Source: Dyella sedimenti (lineage in GTDB: Bacteria; Pseudomonadota; Gammaproteobacteria; Xanthomonadales; Rhodanobacteraceae). From it: a stretch of 64,000 bases of DNA. Location: assembly GCF_022760995.1 (NCBI RefSeq), contig NZ_JAKWJO010000012.1:20712-84711 (forward strand), given 5' to 3'. The notes beneath the pieces were generated by a model that had not been told where the DNA came from, did not search any database, and saw nothing but the letters and a program-made list of their open reading frames with translations. A program made the translations under genes and the position numbers. Below, one piece after another: positions 48,619 through 58,092 of this stretch. Positions within the stretch are counted from its first letter, which is position 1, and every line of letters starts with the position of its first letter.

Positions 48619-49122
48619 TCAGCCACCCTCGCCCGCGCGGTCCCGCCTGGCAGGCATGGCCTCCAGCATCGCCAGCGGCAGGTTCATCGCATCCACCGAG
48701 GTCTGGAAGCCGGCCCGCTCGTACAGGTCGTGCGCCACGGCGGTCGCGTGCAGGTTGATCGCGTCCACCCCATATTCCCGGGCCGCCGCGCCCACGGTGG
48801 CCAGCAGCGCCGACGCAATGCCCCGCCGCCGGTAAGCCGGCTTCACGTACATGTTGAGCAGGTACCAGCCGATACCGCCGGGAAAATAGGCCGACGGCAA
48901 GTGCGGATAGGGATTGACCGCCACGCAACCGGCCACCCGCCCGTCCTGCTCCGCCAGCCAGAACAGCAGCCGGCCGTCCAACGCGGCCTCCTCGATCCAG
49001 CCACGCAACTGGTCGGCGAACCCATCGTGCAAGGACTGGCCCAGCTCATCCTCCAGGAACGCGCAACGCAGCTGGGTCATCACGCCCGCATCCGGCACGC
49101 CCGCCTGACGTATCCGCATCAT
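48619..49122 (-). CDS. GNAT family N-acetyltransferase
   Basis: About 167 residues with the GNAT fold. The acetyl-CoA pyrophosphate loop is MYVKPAYRRRGIASALLATV, and the C-terminal part NLHATAVAHDLYERAGFQTSVDAMNLPL is typical. The substrate is unknown. Two adjacent ATG codons (49122 and 49119) begin the conserved part; the longer frame to 49200 is not supported. It sits reversed between smpB and ssrA. Confidence 0.88.
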   Translation of the reverse strand: MMRIRQAGVPDAGVMTQLRCAFLEDELGQSLHDGFADQLRGWIEEAALDGRLLFWLAEQDGRVAGCVAVNPYPHLPSAYFPGGIGWYLLNMYVKPAYRRRGIASALLATVGAAAREYGVDAINLHATAVAHDLYERAGFQTSVDAMNLPLAMLEAMPARRDRAGEGG

Positions 49123-49175
49123 GGTCTGCCGTTCCCGTGGTAGCCCAGGGCGAACGATAGCCTTGACCAACCGCC

Positions 49176-49205
49176 TTGATGAAAGCCCGTCAGACTCCAT
49201 ATACT
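49176..49205 (+). promoter_or_regulatory. ssrA: Promoter of ssrA
   Basis: TTGATG and TATACT are 18 bases apart, placing the start site about 12 bases before the mature tmRNA 5' end. Confidence 0.55.
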
Positions 49206-49224
49206 GGGCGACCAGCTTTTCCCC

Positions 49225-49713
<489 letters not shown>

Positions 49714-49990
49714 GCCCGTCGATCTGCAAACCCGCATCGGGTCCAAATACCTCATCCGAAGCCTCCAAGGTGCTCGGGCGGATTGTGCGCGTCTGATGGC
49801 CGCAGCACTCGGATATGCTTTGGCTCAAGTGTTCGAGCGGCTTAGGAGAGAGCCCATGCCTGAACCCAAGGGGCTGCTAGATACCGCTCTAGCAGGGGTG
49901 AAGAAAGGCAAGGTTTACGACATTGAGCTTCTACTACATCAATCCGCCTCGGGTGCTGGTTACACCTGGGGCCTTCTCTTTCTTGTAGTC

Positions 49991-50030
49991 GAAACCGCCG
50001 AGTGCGCAAGCCCCGGCGGTTTCTTCTTTT
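49991..50030 (+). terminator. Rho-independent terminator in the island
   Basis: GAAACCGCC and GGCGGTTTC pair perfectly (loop 15 bases) and are followed by TTCTTTT. From here to 50233 I see no gene; the sequence is GC-rich debris. Confidence 0.7.
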
Positions 50031-50233
50031 CTCCCCGCCGACCTGCCGCGACAGCGGCCAGCGCGCAGGACGCGCGCCAAGGGCCGAAGGCCGCCCGCCG
50101 GCTGGGCCGGCATGGAGGGGGCTTTGTCACTTTTCCCGAAGCCCGGGAGTTTTTCCATCATGCGGGCAAAGACCGCATCTGCATGCGGCTTGGTGAGACC
50201 ACAGGCCAACGTAACGTCCTGCGTTTGCGGTCG

Positions 50234-50758
50234 TTACCCTTTTTTGAGGGTGCCAGACGCGACGGGATGAAAGTCAGATCGTCCGGGCGCAGCCACTGCG
50301 AATGAAACTGTAAGAGCCGCCGGCGAAGTCAGCTCATAACTCAGGCGAAAGGTAGGAGCCCCAGCCTGCGGTGAACTTGTAAACACCACAGAATGGCCAG
50401 GCACAATCGTCGCATTGGTGTAATGGATGATGTGTTTCCCGTCTGAATAATCGGCGTGAAGCACACCATTTTCCGGGTAAATCATCATCAGTTGATCGAA
50501 ACCACCTGCTGGCTTGCCCGACCGATTAAACAGATCCGTGTGATCGCGCCTCAGTAATACTTTGCCGTTCACTTCAACAGTGATCTCTGATGATCCGCGA
50601 GAGGTGCCGCCGGTATCAGCCACTTTGCCATCGTCACTTGTCCAATGCCCCACCAAGAAATCGACACCTGTAAGGGCTGGATCTAAACCCGTGGCGTGAA
50701 CAGGCAAGGCCAGAAGAGCCGCAATGCTTGTTACAGCCAGTAATATTTGCGGTTTCAT
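50234..50758 (-). CDS. Secreted hypothetical protein (DUF1579-like)
   Basis: An intact 174-residue protein with a signal peptide MKPQILLAVTSIAALLALPVHA and a mature beta-rich part. FLVGHWTSDDG near the start, then ITVEVNGKVLLRRDHTD, MMIYPENGVLHADYSDGKHIIHYT and a closing FRLSYELTS resemble lipocalin-like DUF1579 or THAP4-like beta barrels. Function unknown. The gene has visibly lower GC than its surroundings and lies alone inside the island remnant, so it was probably imported. ATG 50758 follows AAGGGA. Confidence 0.75.
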   Translation of the reverse strand: MKPQILLAVTSIAALLALPVHATGLDPALTGVDFLVGHWTSDDGKVADTGGTSRGSSEITVEVNGKVLLRRDHTDLFNRSGKPAGGFDQLMMIYPENGVLHADYSDGKHIIHYTNATIVPGHSVVFTSSPQAGAPTFRLSYELTSPAALTVSFAVAAPGRSDFHPVASGTLKKG

Positions 50759-50889
50759 ATCCCTTGTCCTTTGGTTGAGGTCAATCAAAGTAGGTCTTTC
50801 GGCACAGCATAGCCAGTCTTCGGCTAGGCGTGGATTGCTTCGGTTTCAAATAATAGCCGCCAGCGTGCGCCGGTGACGTCCGGCGCAAG

Positions 50890-51666
50890 ATGGTGGCTCA
50901 TCGCCTCGGGCGCAGTTCGGGCCGTGGCGTGAGGTTGATCTGCGCCCGCTGCTGTTACCGCTGTCCTTCGGGTCAATTCGGCGGCATCACGCAGCAACAA
51001 ACCACGTCTTGGTCCTGTCCGGCGCCCACCGGCTCCGCCGTGTCCAACGTCAGTGGTTGGAGCACCATCAGCAACACGTGCGCGCCGCAATGCGTGACAC
51101 CCGCCCCGTCCACCGTGACGCAATCACTCGGCTGCCCTTCTGGTGAAACGGGCAACATCACGCAGCAGCAAACCATCACCTGGTCTTGCCCCGCGCCCAC
51201 GGGTTCGGCCGTGTCCAGCGGCAGCGGTTGAACTACCACCAGCAACACATGTGCGGCCGCGTGCTTCACGCCTACCGTAGCCGGCGTGTCGATGGCCGTG
51301 AGCGGTGAGCCCACCAATCCCAACGGCTCGGCCAGCGTGGTGTGGGTGACGATCACGCAGGTTTCCGATTGCGTGAACTGGCTGACCGAGGCCACGGGCA
51401 ACGCCAACCGTGGCGGCTTTTGGCCGTATTACACCGGCTCGGAGCCGTCGGCCACCGCCTTCTGCACGCAGATGCTTCAAGACATCAACGCGCAGGCCAA
51501 TGGCCAACCCACCAGTGGGCTGACCATCGACAGCAACAACGAAATTCGCAAATGGTTCCAGTTGCCGTCGCCGTGGGGCGGCCTCAACGTGTCGGACATC
51601 ATCGCGCGCGTTACCACGGGCCCGGCGATCGCACCGTTCACGCGCGCGGTGCCTTCACCGTGCTGA
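50890..51666 (+). pseudogene. Cysteine-rich tandem-repeat protein, interrupted by a stop
   Basis: One frame contains two 57-codon repeats starting at 50962 and 51133 (CPSGQFGGITQQQTTSWSC and CPSGETGNITQQQTITWSC, each followed by PAPTGSAV and SNTC). In repeat 1 the codon after Ser-Gly is TGG; in repeat 2 it is TGA (51229-51231), ending the frame by a nonsense change. Downstream the frame reopens: SMAVSGEPTNPNGSASVVW, NRGGFWPYYTGSEPSATAFC, LTIDSNNEIRKWFQLPS. No start is evident on the left. Family unknown; the layout suggests a surface or pilus-tip type protein. Confidence 0.55.
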
Positions 51667-52216
51667 TAGAGCAGTTGCCCTTTCACCACCAGATAGCCCG
51701 GCCCGGCGGCGTAGCCGTTAGGACTGAATGTGTCTGGCTCCAACGGCAGCGTGCGGATGTTCATGCGCCGCATGTCATCCACCAGCTTCACGCGCCCCAA
51801 GGCTTCCAGCGCGACAAAATCCTGTGTTGTCAGCCGCACCGTGTAGCCGCCATTTTTCGCCACCGGGTGACTGTGGATGTCGCCGCCGGTGTCGGCCATG
51901 CTATCCGGCATCATGATGGCGCGCAGGCATACCGTCTGCGCCTTCTCGGTGGCGAGTTGCACGAAATACTTGCCGTCCTTTGCCTGGGCAATCGGCCCGC
52001 AGGCTTCGGTGCCGGTGTCATCCATCCACGTCTTCAACGCTTCGGCCACACGCAGCACGAACGCATCGTGACTTTCACCGGGGCACTGGTGAACGTGCCC
52101 ACCACCCATGCTTGCACCTTGAACACCTCGGGTTCGCTTCCGAAAGCGGGAATCGAACCCAGACCCCAAACAAGCAACCCAGGCAGGGCCGCCACACACC
52201 TCTTGCTGTTGACCAT
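51640..52216 (-). pseudogene. Frameshifted secreted protein with MPN/JAB-like domain
   Basis: From ATG 52216 the frame gives a signal peptide MVNSKRCVAALPGLLVWGLGSIPAFG and VFKVQAWVVGTFTSAPVKV. The homologous reading then continues in another frame as HDAFVLRVAEALKTW, TEACGPIAQAKDGKYFVQL, MADTGGDIHSHPVAKNG and LTTQDFVALEALG. The Glu of EACG, the HSHP pair and a following Asp are arranged like a JAMM/MPN or DUF4329 metal site. One frameshift near 52080 breaks it. Its 3' end runs into the oppositely oriented repeat-protein fragment, so the junction near 51650 is probably a recombination scar. Confidence 0.5.
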
Positions 52217-52363
52217 GACGCCAGTCCTCTGAAAGGACTGGCGCCCAGCGCCCACGCGCTGTTAGCCTTGTGAGGTATCGCTTTGGGTATCGCTCTCTGC
52301 ACCTTTTGGACGTCTGAAATCCATCGGGCTCAAAGAGTTAGGGCGTGATTTTTACAAGTCCCG

Positions 52364-52510
52364 CCACCTCCACCAACAACTCGGCATGCCCTTTGTTTCA
52401 AAAGGGAAATTTGGTGCCTCACTTATACCCTTCGGGGTATTAATTGCGGTACCAAATGCCGAAACCTCTGCCGATGAACCGAAAAACGTACTTTGCGTCC
52501 GTTTTTTCGT
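52364..52510. repeat. Island-flanking direct repeat, right copy (attR side)
   Basis: It starts with GTCCCGCCACCTCCACCA, an 18-base match to a tmRNA 3' end, and then repeats the left copy through the hairpin (52410-52456) and an integrase start ATGCCGAAACCTCTG. After that the integrase frame is lost within about 20 codons. Confidence 0.8.
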
Positions 52511-52519
52511 GCCTCACAG

Positions 52520-52738
52520 AATGAAAAACTCGATCTGGCACCCACCGATGGCCTGGGTGCCGACGTAGTGGTCGAAGTAGGCGGCGAAGGCACCCTGACC
52601 CGCTCGCTCAAAGCCACTCGCGTCGGCGGCAGCGTGGTGGTGATCGGCCGGGCCAGCAGTGGCGATGGTGAGTCGATTGAACCTTGCCTCGCGGGAACGC
52701 ATGGGCAAGGCCGCCATTCGCATGCTCAGCTAACGTAG
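52520..52738 (+). pseudogene. Fragment of a zinc-type alcohol dehydrogenase
   Basis: The frame LDLAPTDGLGADVVVEVGGE followed by TLTRSLKATRVGGSVVVIGRASS is the NAD-binding core of a medium-chain dehydrogenase. There is no N-terminal zinc domain and no C-terminus. A second frame ends LNLASRERMGKAAIRMLS-stop. The fragment starts exactly where the right island repeat ends, so the gene was cut by the insertion or by a later deletion. Confidence 0.65.
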
Positions 52739-52757
52739 TCGACGAGGCATCGTGTGC

Positions 52758-53663
52758 TTATCGGTGCAGCGAATACGGCACGTTCTCGAAACGCTGGCCC
52801 AGCCACTGGGCAAACACGCGTACGCGTGCCGACAAACGACGATTGTACGGATACAACACCGACACCGGCATCGGCGGTGGCGCCAGGTCAGGCAGCACGA
52901 TCTTCAATCGGCCCGCTTCCAGATCGTCCGCAACGCGATAGCGCGGCACCTGGATCAAGCCAAGACCCGACAACGCCGCGCCGGTGTAGAGATCGGCACC
53001 CGTAACCGACACCACGGCACGCAGCGGAATTTCCGTGACATCGCCGCCCACGCAGAAATCCAGCGCCGAAGAATGGCCGGTAGCGCTGGAAACGTAATCC
53101 ACCGCCACGTGGTCGCCCAATGCTTCCAGACTGTCGGGTTCGCCATGGCGTTGCAGATAGGCAGGGCTTGCCACGGTGACCTGTTCCATCAACGCCACCT
53201 GCCGGGCGATCATCGAGGAATCCTTCAGCGAGCCGGCGCGCAACACGCAATCGACGCCTTCGCGAGTGAGATCGATCAGTCGGTCGTCTTCGCCCAGATG
53301 CATGGTGATGCCCGGATAGCGGGAGATGAACTCACCCAGTGCCGGCATCACGAAATACCGGGCCAGCGTACCTTGCAGGTTCACCCGCAACGAGCCCTTG
53401 GGTGGCGCATCGCGAAAGGCGCTTTCAGCCTCTTCCAGATCGGCCAGCAATCGCTGGCAACGCTGGTAGTACGCCTCGCCTTCGTAGGTCATGCGCACTT
53501 GCCGGGTGGTGCGTTCCAGCAGGATCACGCCAAGGCGCTTTTCAAGCCGCTTGATGAGATTGGTCATCGTGGCGCGCGGGATGTTCAGGTCCTCGGAGGC
53601 GAGTGTAAAGCTGCTGCGATCGGCGATGCGCACGAATACCTGCATTTCCTGGAACCGGTCCAT
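52758..53663 (-). CDS. LysR family transcriptional regulator
   Basis: A 301-residue LTTR. The helix-turn-helix is MDRFQEMQVFVRIADRSSFTLASEDLNIPRATMTNLIKRLE; the effector domain follows (about residues 90-300) and resembles the CrgA/DsdC-like group with the final YPYNRRLSARVRVFAQWL. It is divergent from an SDR gene across a 119-base AT-rich gap, the usual regulator-target layout. Confidence 0.92.
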   Translation of the reverse strand: MDRFQEMQVFVRIADRSSFTLASEDLNIPRATMTNLIKRLEKRLGVILLERTTRQVRMTYEGEAYYQRCQRLLADLEEAESAFRDAPPKGSLRVNLQGTLARYFVMPALGEFISRYPGITMHLGEDDRLIDLTREGVDCVLRAGSLKDSSMIARQVALMEQVTVASPAYLQRHGEPDSLEALGDHVAVDYVSSATGHSSALDFCVGGDVTEIPLRAVVSVTGADLYTGAALSGLGLIQVPRYRVADDLEAGRLKIVLPDLAPPPMPVSVLYPYNRRLSARVRVFAQWLGQRFENVPYSLHR

Positions 53664-53713
53664 AGCCCCCCCCCTTTCGGCAGATTATTAAAGAAAATGG
53701 AATTGTATTGCCG

Positions 53714-53727
53714 AATTGGCCGCAATT
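53714..53727. promoter_or_regulatory. Inverted repeat AATTG-GCCG-CAATT
   Basis: A perfect palindrome in the divergent LysR/SDR region, with a further AATTGTATTGCCGAATT half-site pair overlapping on the left. It is a candidate LysR-type binding site. Confidence 0.45.
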
Positions 53728-53782
53728 ATCTAAAAACATCAATAGTCCATCATGCACTCACTCCCTCACAAGGAATCGAGTC

Positions 53783-54523
53783 ATGTCGAACACCCACTCC
53801 CAGATCGCCCTGATCACAGGCGCGTCGCGCGGCATCGGCGCCACCATTGCCCGCCGTCTCGCCAACGACGGCTTCGCGATTGCCCTCAACTACGCCGCCA
53901 GCGCCACCGAGGCGGCGGCACTGGTCGCCGAACTCAAGCAAGCCGGCGCCAACGCGTATGCCGTGCAGGCCGACGTGTCGAAAGCCGACGAGGTGCGCCG
54001 CATGTTCGATGCCGTCGAACAGCAGCTTGGCAAGATCGACGTGCTGGTGAACAACGCCGGCATTCTCAAGACCGCCCCGCTGGCGCAGAGCACCGACGAG
54101 GCGTTCGAACAGATGTTCGCCATCAATGTGCGTGGCGTGTTCAACACCTTGCGCGAAGCGGCAACGCGCCTGAACGATGGTGGCCGCATCATCAATCTGT
54201 CCAGCACCACGCTGGCACTGAACCTGCCCGGCTATGCCATCTACAACGGCACCAAGGCGGCGGTGGAAGCCTTCACGCGCGTATTCGTCAAGGAATTGCG
54301 TGGCCGCCGCATCACGGTGAATTCGGTGGCCCCCGGCCCGGTGGCCACGGAACTGTTCCTCAACGGCAAGACCGACGAGCAAGTGCAGGCATTCGCAAAG
54401 ATGCCTCCGCTGGAACGCCTGGGCCGGCCCGACGACATCGCCGGTGCCGTGGCTTTCCTCGCTGGCAGGGATGGCTCATGGGTCAACGGCCAGGTCATAC
54501 GCGCCAACGGTGGCATTGCCTAA
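53783..54523 (+). CDS. Short-chain dehydrogenase/reductase
   Basis: A 246-residue classical SDR. The cofactor motif is TGASRGIG (residues 12-19), with NNAG at about 91-94. The catalytic Ser lies in INLSSTT and the YxxxK in YAIYNGTKAAVEAF. The C-terminal GRPDDIAGAVAFLAGRDGSWVNGQVIRANGG is typical of the FabG-like group. ATG 53783 follows AAGGAA. It is probably controlled by the divergent LysR regulator. Confidence 0.93.
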   Translation: MSNTHSQIALITGASRGIGATIARRLANDGFAIALNYAASATEAAALVAELKQAGANAYAVQADVSKADEVRRMFDAVEQQLGKIDVLVNNAGILKTAPLAQSTDEAFEQMFAINVRGVFNTLREAATRLNDGGRIINLSSTTLALNLPGYAIYNGTKAAVEAFTRVFVKELRGRRITVNSVAPGPVATELFLNGKTDEQVQAFAKMPPLERLGRPDDIAGAVAFLAGRDGSWVNGQVIRANGGIA

Positions 54524-54645
54524 GAGCCTGCGCGCGCTTCGACGGAAGCCGCGATGGATCGCCAGCCTCGCCCTGATCGTCACGGTGGGGCTGGTCATCC
54601 GGCCAGCGCCACGCACTGCCGACGCTACACAGAAGATGACCATGA

Positions 54646-55209
54646 AACCTTCCGCACCTGCTCAAGCACACGCCGTTCTTCACCGCACTGTCGAAAGACC
54701 CGTTGCGCTGGGTGATCGACCATTCACGGGAATGGTCGGCGGATGCCGGCGCGGTGATCGCTCGCTGCGATTCAACAGGCACGTCGACCGACGGTGATGA
54801 CTGGATTCTCTTCGACGGCGACTGGCATATCGAACACGGCAACCGCCATTACGTAAGCGGCCACGCTGATCCCGGCAAATGGTTCAACACCCGTGAAGCG
54901 GACGGCGAACCCCGTGCGCTGACCGCTACCGAGCACAGCTATGTCATGCGCATCACGGTTGCCGGCATGCAGCAGATGATCGACAAGGGCTTCGCCTTTG
55001 ATCGCCATCTTGATGAGGGCCGTGCGTTTACAGCTCGATCTTTACTGCCACCCCGACGACCCACTGACATGCTTCGTCCACTGCTACCCAAAAGCCTGTG
55101 GATCACCACCAACAAGCGCCTTGCCGACATGCTGACCGATGCCATCATCGCTCGGAAAAACGGCGTGCACCGTCTCGCCTTCCGCAATGTCGCCGACTAC
55201 CTGCACTGA
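54646..55209 (+). pseudogene. Degenerate cyclic-nucleotide-binding-like protein
   Basis: The open frame reads LPHLLKHTPFFTALSKDPLRW, VIDHSREWSADAGAVIARC and later RALTATEHSYVMRITVAGMQ, MIDKGFAFDRHL. This is a cyclic-nucleotide-binding/cupin-like order of segments. There is no in-frame ATG after the stop at 54643, while an ATG one frame away (54642) would fit after a one-base slip. The last about 45 codons (SLWITTNKRLADMLTDAIIA...VADYLH) do not continue that fold and may belong to another gene. Function not assignable. Confidence 0.4.
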
Positions 55210-55256
55210 TCGTCCTGCACGACAGCCCCCTTCCCTGTTGAACCAAGGAGATTCCC

Positions 55257-56156
55257 ATGCCGCACACCATCCTCGTCACCGGCGCATCGTCCGGCTTCGG
55301 CCTGTTGACTGCCCGCGCGCTCGCCGAAGCGGGCCACATCGTCTACGCCTCCATGCGTGAAACCAAGGGCCGCAACGCCGCACAAGTGGCGGACATCGCA
55401 CAATGGTCGAAGGATCACTCGGTCGATCTTCGAACGGTGGAATTGGATGTCCAATCCGACGCCTCGGTCGCGGCAGCCATCGAATATATCCTCGATGACG
55501 CCGTCGATCTCGACGTGATCGTCCATAATGCCGGCCACATGATGTTCGGGCCCGCCGAAGCCTTCACGCCCGAGCAGATGATCCAGCAGTACGACGTTAA
55601 CGTGCTCGGCACGCAGCGCGTCAACCGCGCGGCACTTCCGTACCTTCGCAGGCGCGGCAATGCATTGATGGTGTGGGTAGGCTCGTCCTCCACGCGTGGT
55701 GGCACACCGCCATTTCTCGCGCCGTATTTCGCGGCAAAGGCAGCCATGGATGCGTTGGCCGTGTCGTACTCCACCGAGTTGGCACGCTGGGGCATCGAAA
55801 CCACCATCATGGTGCCTGGGGCGTTCACCAAGGGCACCAATCACTTCGCTCATTCGGGCAAGCCGGCCAACGCCGACATCGTGGCCGAGTACGAAAACGG
55901 CCCCTATGCCGGCGTGACCGACGCGGCACTCAAGGGCCTTGCCAGCCTTGAACCTGCCGATGCCGATCCGGCTGAAGTTGCGCGCGAAATCGTCAAGGTA
56001 GTGAACCTGCCGTTCGGCAAGCGTCCGTTCCGCGTGCACGTGGACCCGTCGCAAGATGGCGCGGAAGTGGTTAACGCTGTAGCCGACCGTATGCGCCGCG
56101 AGATGTATGTCGCCATCGGCTTACAGGATCTTCTCGCGCCGCACCAGAAGGCCTGA
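55257..56156 (+). CDS. Short-chain dehydrogenase/reductase
   Basis: A 299-residue SDR with TGASSGFG (residues 8-15), the HNAG segment (NNAG variant), active-site Ser in VGSSSTRGG and YxxxK in PYFAAKAAMDALA. The C-terminal extension with PFGKRPFRVHVDPSQDGAEVV is longer than in the neighbouring SDR. A good ribosome site (AAGGAG) precedes ATG 55257. The substrate is unknown. It might belong to the same LysR regulon as the upstream SDR, though gene debris separates them. Confidence 0.92.
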   Translation: MPHTILVTGASSGFGLLTARALAEAGHIVYASMRETKGRNAAQVADIAQWSKDHSVDLRTVELDVQSDASVAAAIEYILDDAVDLDVIVHNAGHMMFGPAEAFTPEQMIQQYDVNVLGTQRVNRAALPYLRRRGNALMVWVGSSSTRGGTPPFLAPYFAAKAAMDALAVSYSTELARWGIETTIMVPGAFTKGTNHFAHSGKPANADIVAEYENGPYAGVTDAALKGLASLEPADADPAEVAREIVKVVNLPFGKRPFRVHVDPSQDGAEVVNAVADRMRREMYVAIGLQDLLAPHQKA

Positions 56157-56175
56157 CAGAAGTGCATCGCCGATT

Positions 56176-56517
56176 TCAGCGGTGCACGGCCGGCGCACGC
56201 TCGCGGATGCTGCCGAGCAACTGGGTGAAGCCAAGCACGAGGATCACGCCGCCAGCGGCGAAATGCAGGCCGACGCCCACGGTGGATGCCGGCCTCGAGG
56301 CGGTATAGAGCCCGGCCAATACGGTATTCCAGCGTGCCGCTGTGCCCGTGGCCAGCGCTCCCGCGTAGAAGATCAGGATATACAATCCAAACAGTCCCTA
56401 CCGAGCCAAGCGGTGCCGGCCAGGATGCGGCTGCAATAATGGAACAGGCCAAAGGCCACGCGCTCGAACTTCAGGCCCGGGGGCTGCGTTGCCCTGCCAG
56501 ACTGCGCCATCCACCAT
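56176..56517 (-). pseudogene. Remnant of a DUF2306-like membrane protein
   Basis: On the minus strand LKFERVAFGLFHYCSRILAG continues after a frameshift as GLFGLYILIFYAGALATG, then GVGLHFAAGGVILVLGFTQLL and SIRERAPAVHR before a stop. The last block is the conserved part of DUF2306 membrane proteins, which normally extends further after HR. Frames before 56470 are also shifted. From 56518 to 56745 I see no intact gene. Confidence 0.45.
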
Positions 56518-56745
56518 GGTGTTCCCCCTCGACCGCTCAAGCGTGCCAGACAGCCGCGCAATGTCGCCGAAAAAGCGCAGCCAGCCGGGCAAGGCACCAT
56601 TCGTACGAGGCCCACCCAATCCGGACACGTCGCAGCAATAGGCACAGGCGCTGATGCCCATGCTCGCCAACGAGCATCACTCGCTCAAACCCTTACGCAA
56701 CAACTCACGTCGGCGCTCGAAACCGGCTCCTTGGACTCCTAGACA

Positions 56746-58071
56746 TCAGAACCTCACTCTGACCTGTGCCCCTACCGCCAGCACATTGTCGATATCGCGA
56801 TAGCTGAATACGCCGGGGTGGGTGATGTACTGCACGTTGGGCCGCAGGGTGAGCCATGGCGTCAATTGATAGCTATAGGAAAGCTCCCACAGTTCCTCGG
56901 CCTGGTCGAGCAGCCAGTCCTCGCGGGTGATCAGGCCCATGGCGGCCTGTTGCCGTTGATGGCGCAGCAGGTGCTGGTTGATCGAGGCACGAACGTAGCC
57001 CAGCGCAATGCTGTCCTGTGGACGGCGGTGGAATATGCCTTGGTAGACGAAGCCCGCCGCTGACCAGGTATGGATGGGCGAGACCTTCTGGGTTTGCCGG
57101 GTGTAGTGTGCGAACACGCTCAAGCCGCCATCGACGGCATTGTTGGTGAGCTTCTGCTCGGCGTAGGCATAACCGCCATCGGTATGGCTGGCCTTGGCTT
57201 GGCTGCGGTCGCCGGCCATCGACCGTTCGGTGGAATCGTAGTAGTAGCCAAGCTTGTAGCGGCCCGGGAAATGGCCTTGACTGGCCGTGCCTGGCATCCA
57301 TTCCAGTTCCAGCGGATACAGGTGCCCGCGTGTGCCTCGTTCATACAAGGACCAGCGGTTCTTGCGCAGGTTGTAGTTGGTGTTCACCAGGACCAGACCG
57401 CCGCGCACGACGAGCTCCGGCGTGGCGTAGAAGGTCAAGTGCGACGTCCAGCGCGGCCGGGGGAAATTGACCCAGCCGGAAGTCGTGGAATAACTGAAGG
57501 GATGACCGGTCAGTGCGGCATTGACGAAGTTGGAGGCGATACCGGTAGTGCCGAAATGGTTGCCCATCGAGTAGAAACCGATACGCCAGTTCAAGCGTTG
57601 CTTGAGGAAGTTCTGGTCGTAGCTGACTTCGCCCCAGCGAGTGAAGGTTTCGAAATAACTCCACTGGATCGGCATATAGGCGTTGCCGGCCAATTCCGTG
57701 GAGGCGTCCCTGCCGCGACGGTCATCGATGGTGACATGGAAACGGCCATCGCCCCAGAAACTCGTCAGCCTGCCCATGTCCAGGTCCACGCCAACCTGCG
57801 TCTGGGTGGCATTGCGCGTACCGCGGTCAAGGCCTCCCTGGAAGACATGGAATCCTTCGTCGATGAAGCTGCCACGGAAGGCGATACCCATGTCCGCCAG
57901 CTTGCTGCGCCTGCCGTTCCAATCGCCAGTCAGTGTCTTGCCTGTGTAGGGATCGGTTTCGGATGATTCGGCCATGGCGGACAGCGGAAGCATCGCGAGG
58001 GAGCCACCGGCCAGCAGCAGCGGCAACCAGCGGCGTACGCCGTGGATCGGCGCATGAATGCTCGTGTTCAA
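56746..58071 (-). CDS. OprB-family carbohydrate-selective porin
   Basis: A 441-residue outer-membrane protein. The signal peptide ends in LPLSAMA. The mature part begins SSETDPYTGKTLTGDWNGRRSKLADMGI, typical of OprB. Aromatic-rich beta strands run throughout and the chain ends in the barrel signature VRVRF. OprB porins admit sugars, but members in aromatic-catabolic clusters may pass other polar solutes. It is the last gene of a five-gene leftward run, 21 bases after the YhbP-like gene. Confidence 0.9.
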   Translation of the reverse strand: MNTSIHAPIHGVRRWLPLLLAGGSLAMLPLSAMAESSETDPYTGKTLTGDWNGRRSKLADMGIAFRGSFIDEGFHVFQGGLDRGTRNATQTQVGVDLDMGRLTSFWGDGRFHVTIDDRRGRDASTELAGNAYMPIQWSYFETFTRWGEVSYDQNFLKQRLNWRIGFYSMGNHFGTTGIASNFVNAALTGHPFSYSTTSGWVNFPRPRWTSHLTFYATPELVVRGGLVLVNTNYNLRKNRWSLYERGTRGHLYPLELEWMPGTASQGHFPGRYKLGYYYDSTERSMAGDRSQAKASHTDGGYAYAEQKLTNNAVDGGLSVFAHYTRQTQKVSPIHTWSAAGFVYQGIFHRRPQDSIALGYVRASINQHLLRHQRQQAAMGLITREDWLLDQAEELWELSYSYQLTPWLTLRPNVQYITHPGVFSYRDIDNVLAVGAQVRVRF

Positions 58072-58092
58072 GGTATTACCTCGTTCGTATCG

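Noticed and set aside
49934..50209. 91-codon minus-strand frame after the integrase remnant
   Set aside because: It reads through a strong terminator hairpin and GC-rich debris, with no ribosome site and no recognisable domain.
52250..52330. Possible integron attC site (GTTAGCC near 52261)
   Set aside because: The seven-base core does not fit GTTRRRY and no partner core or hairpin pairs with it.
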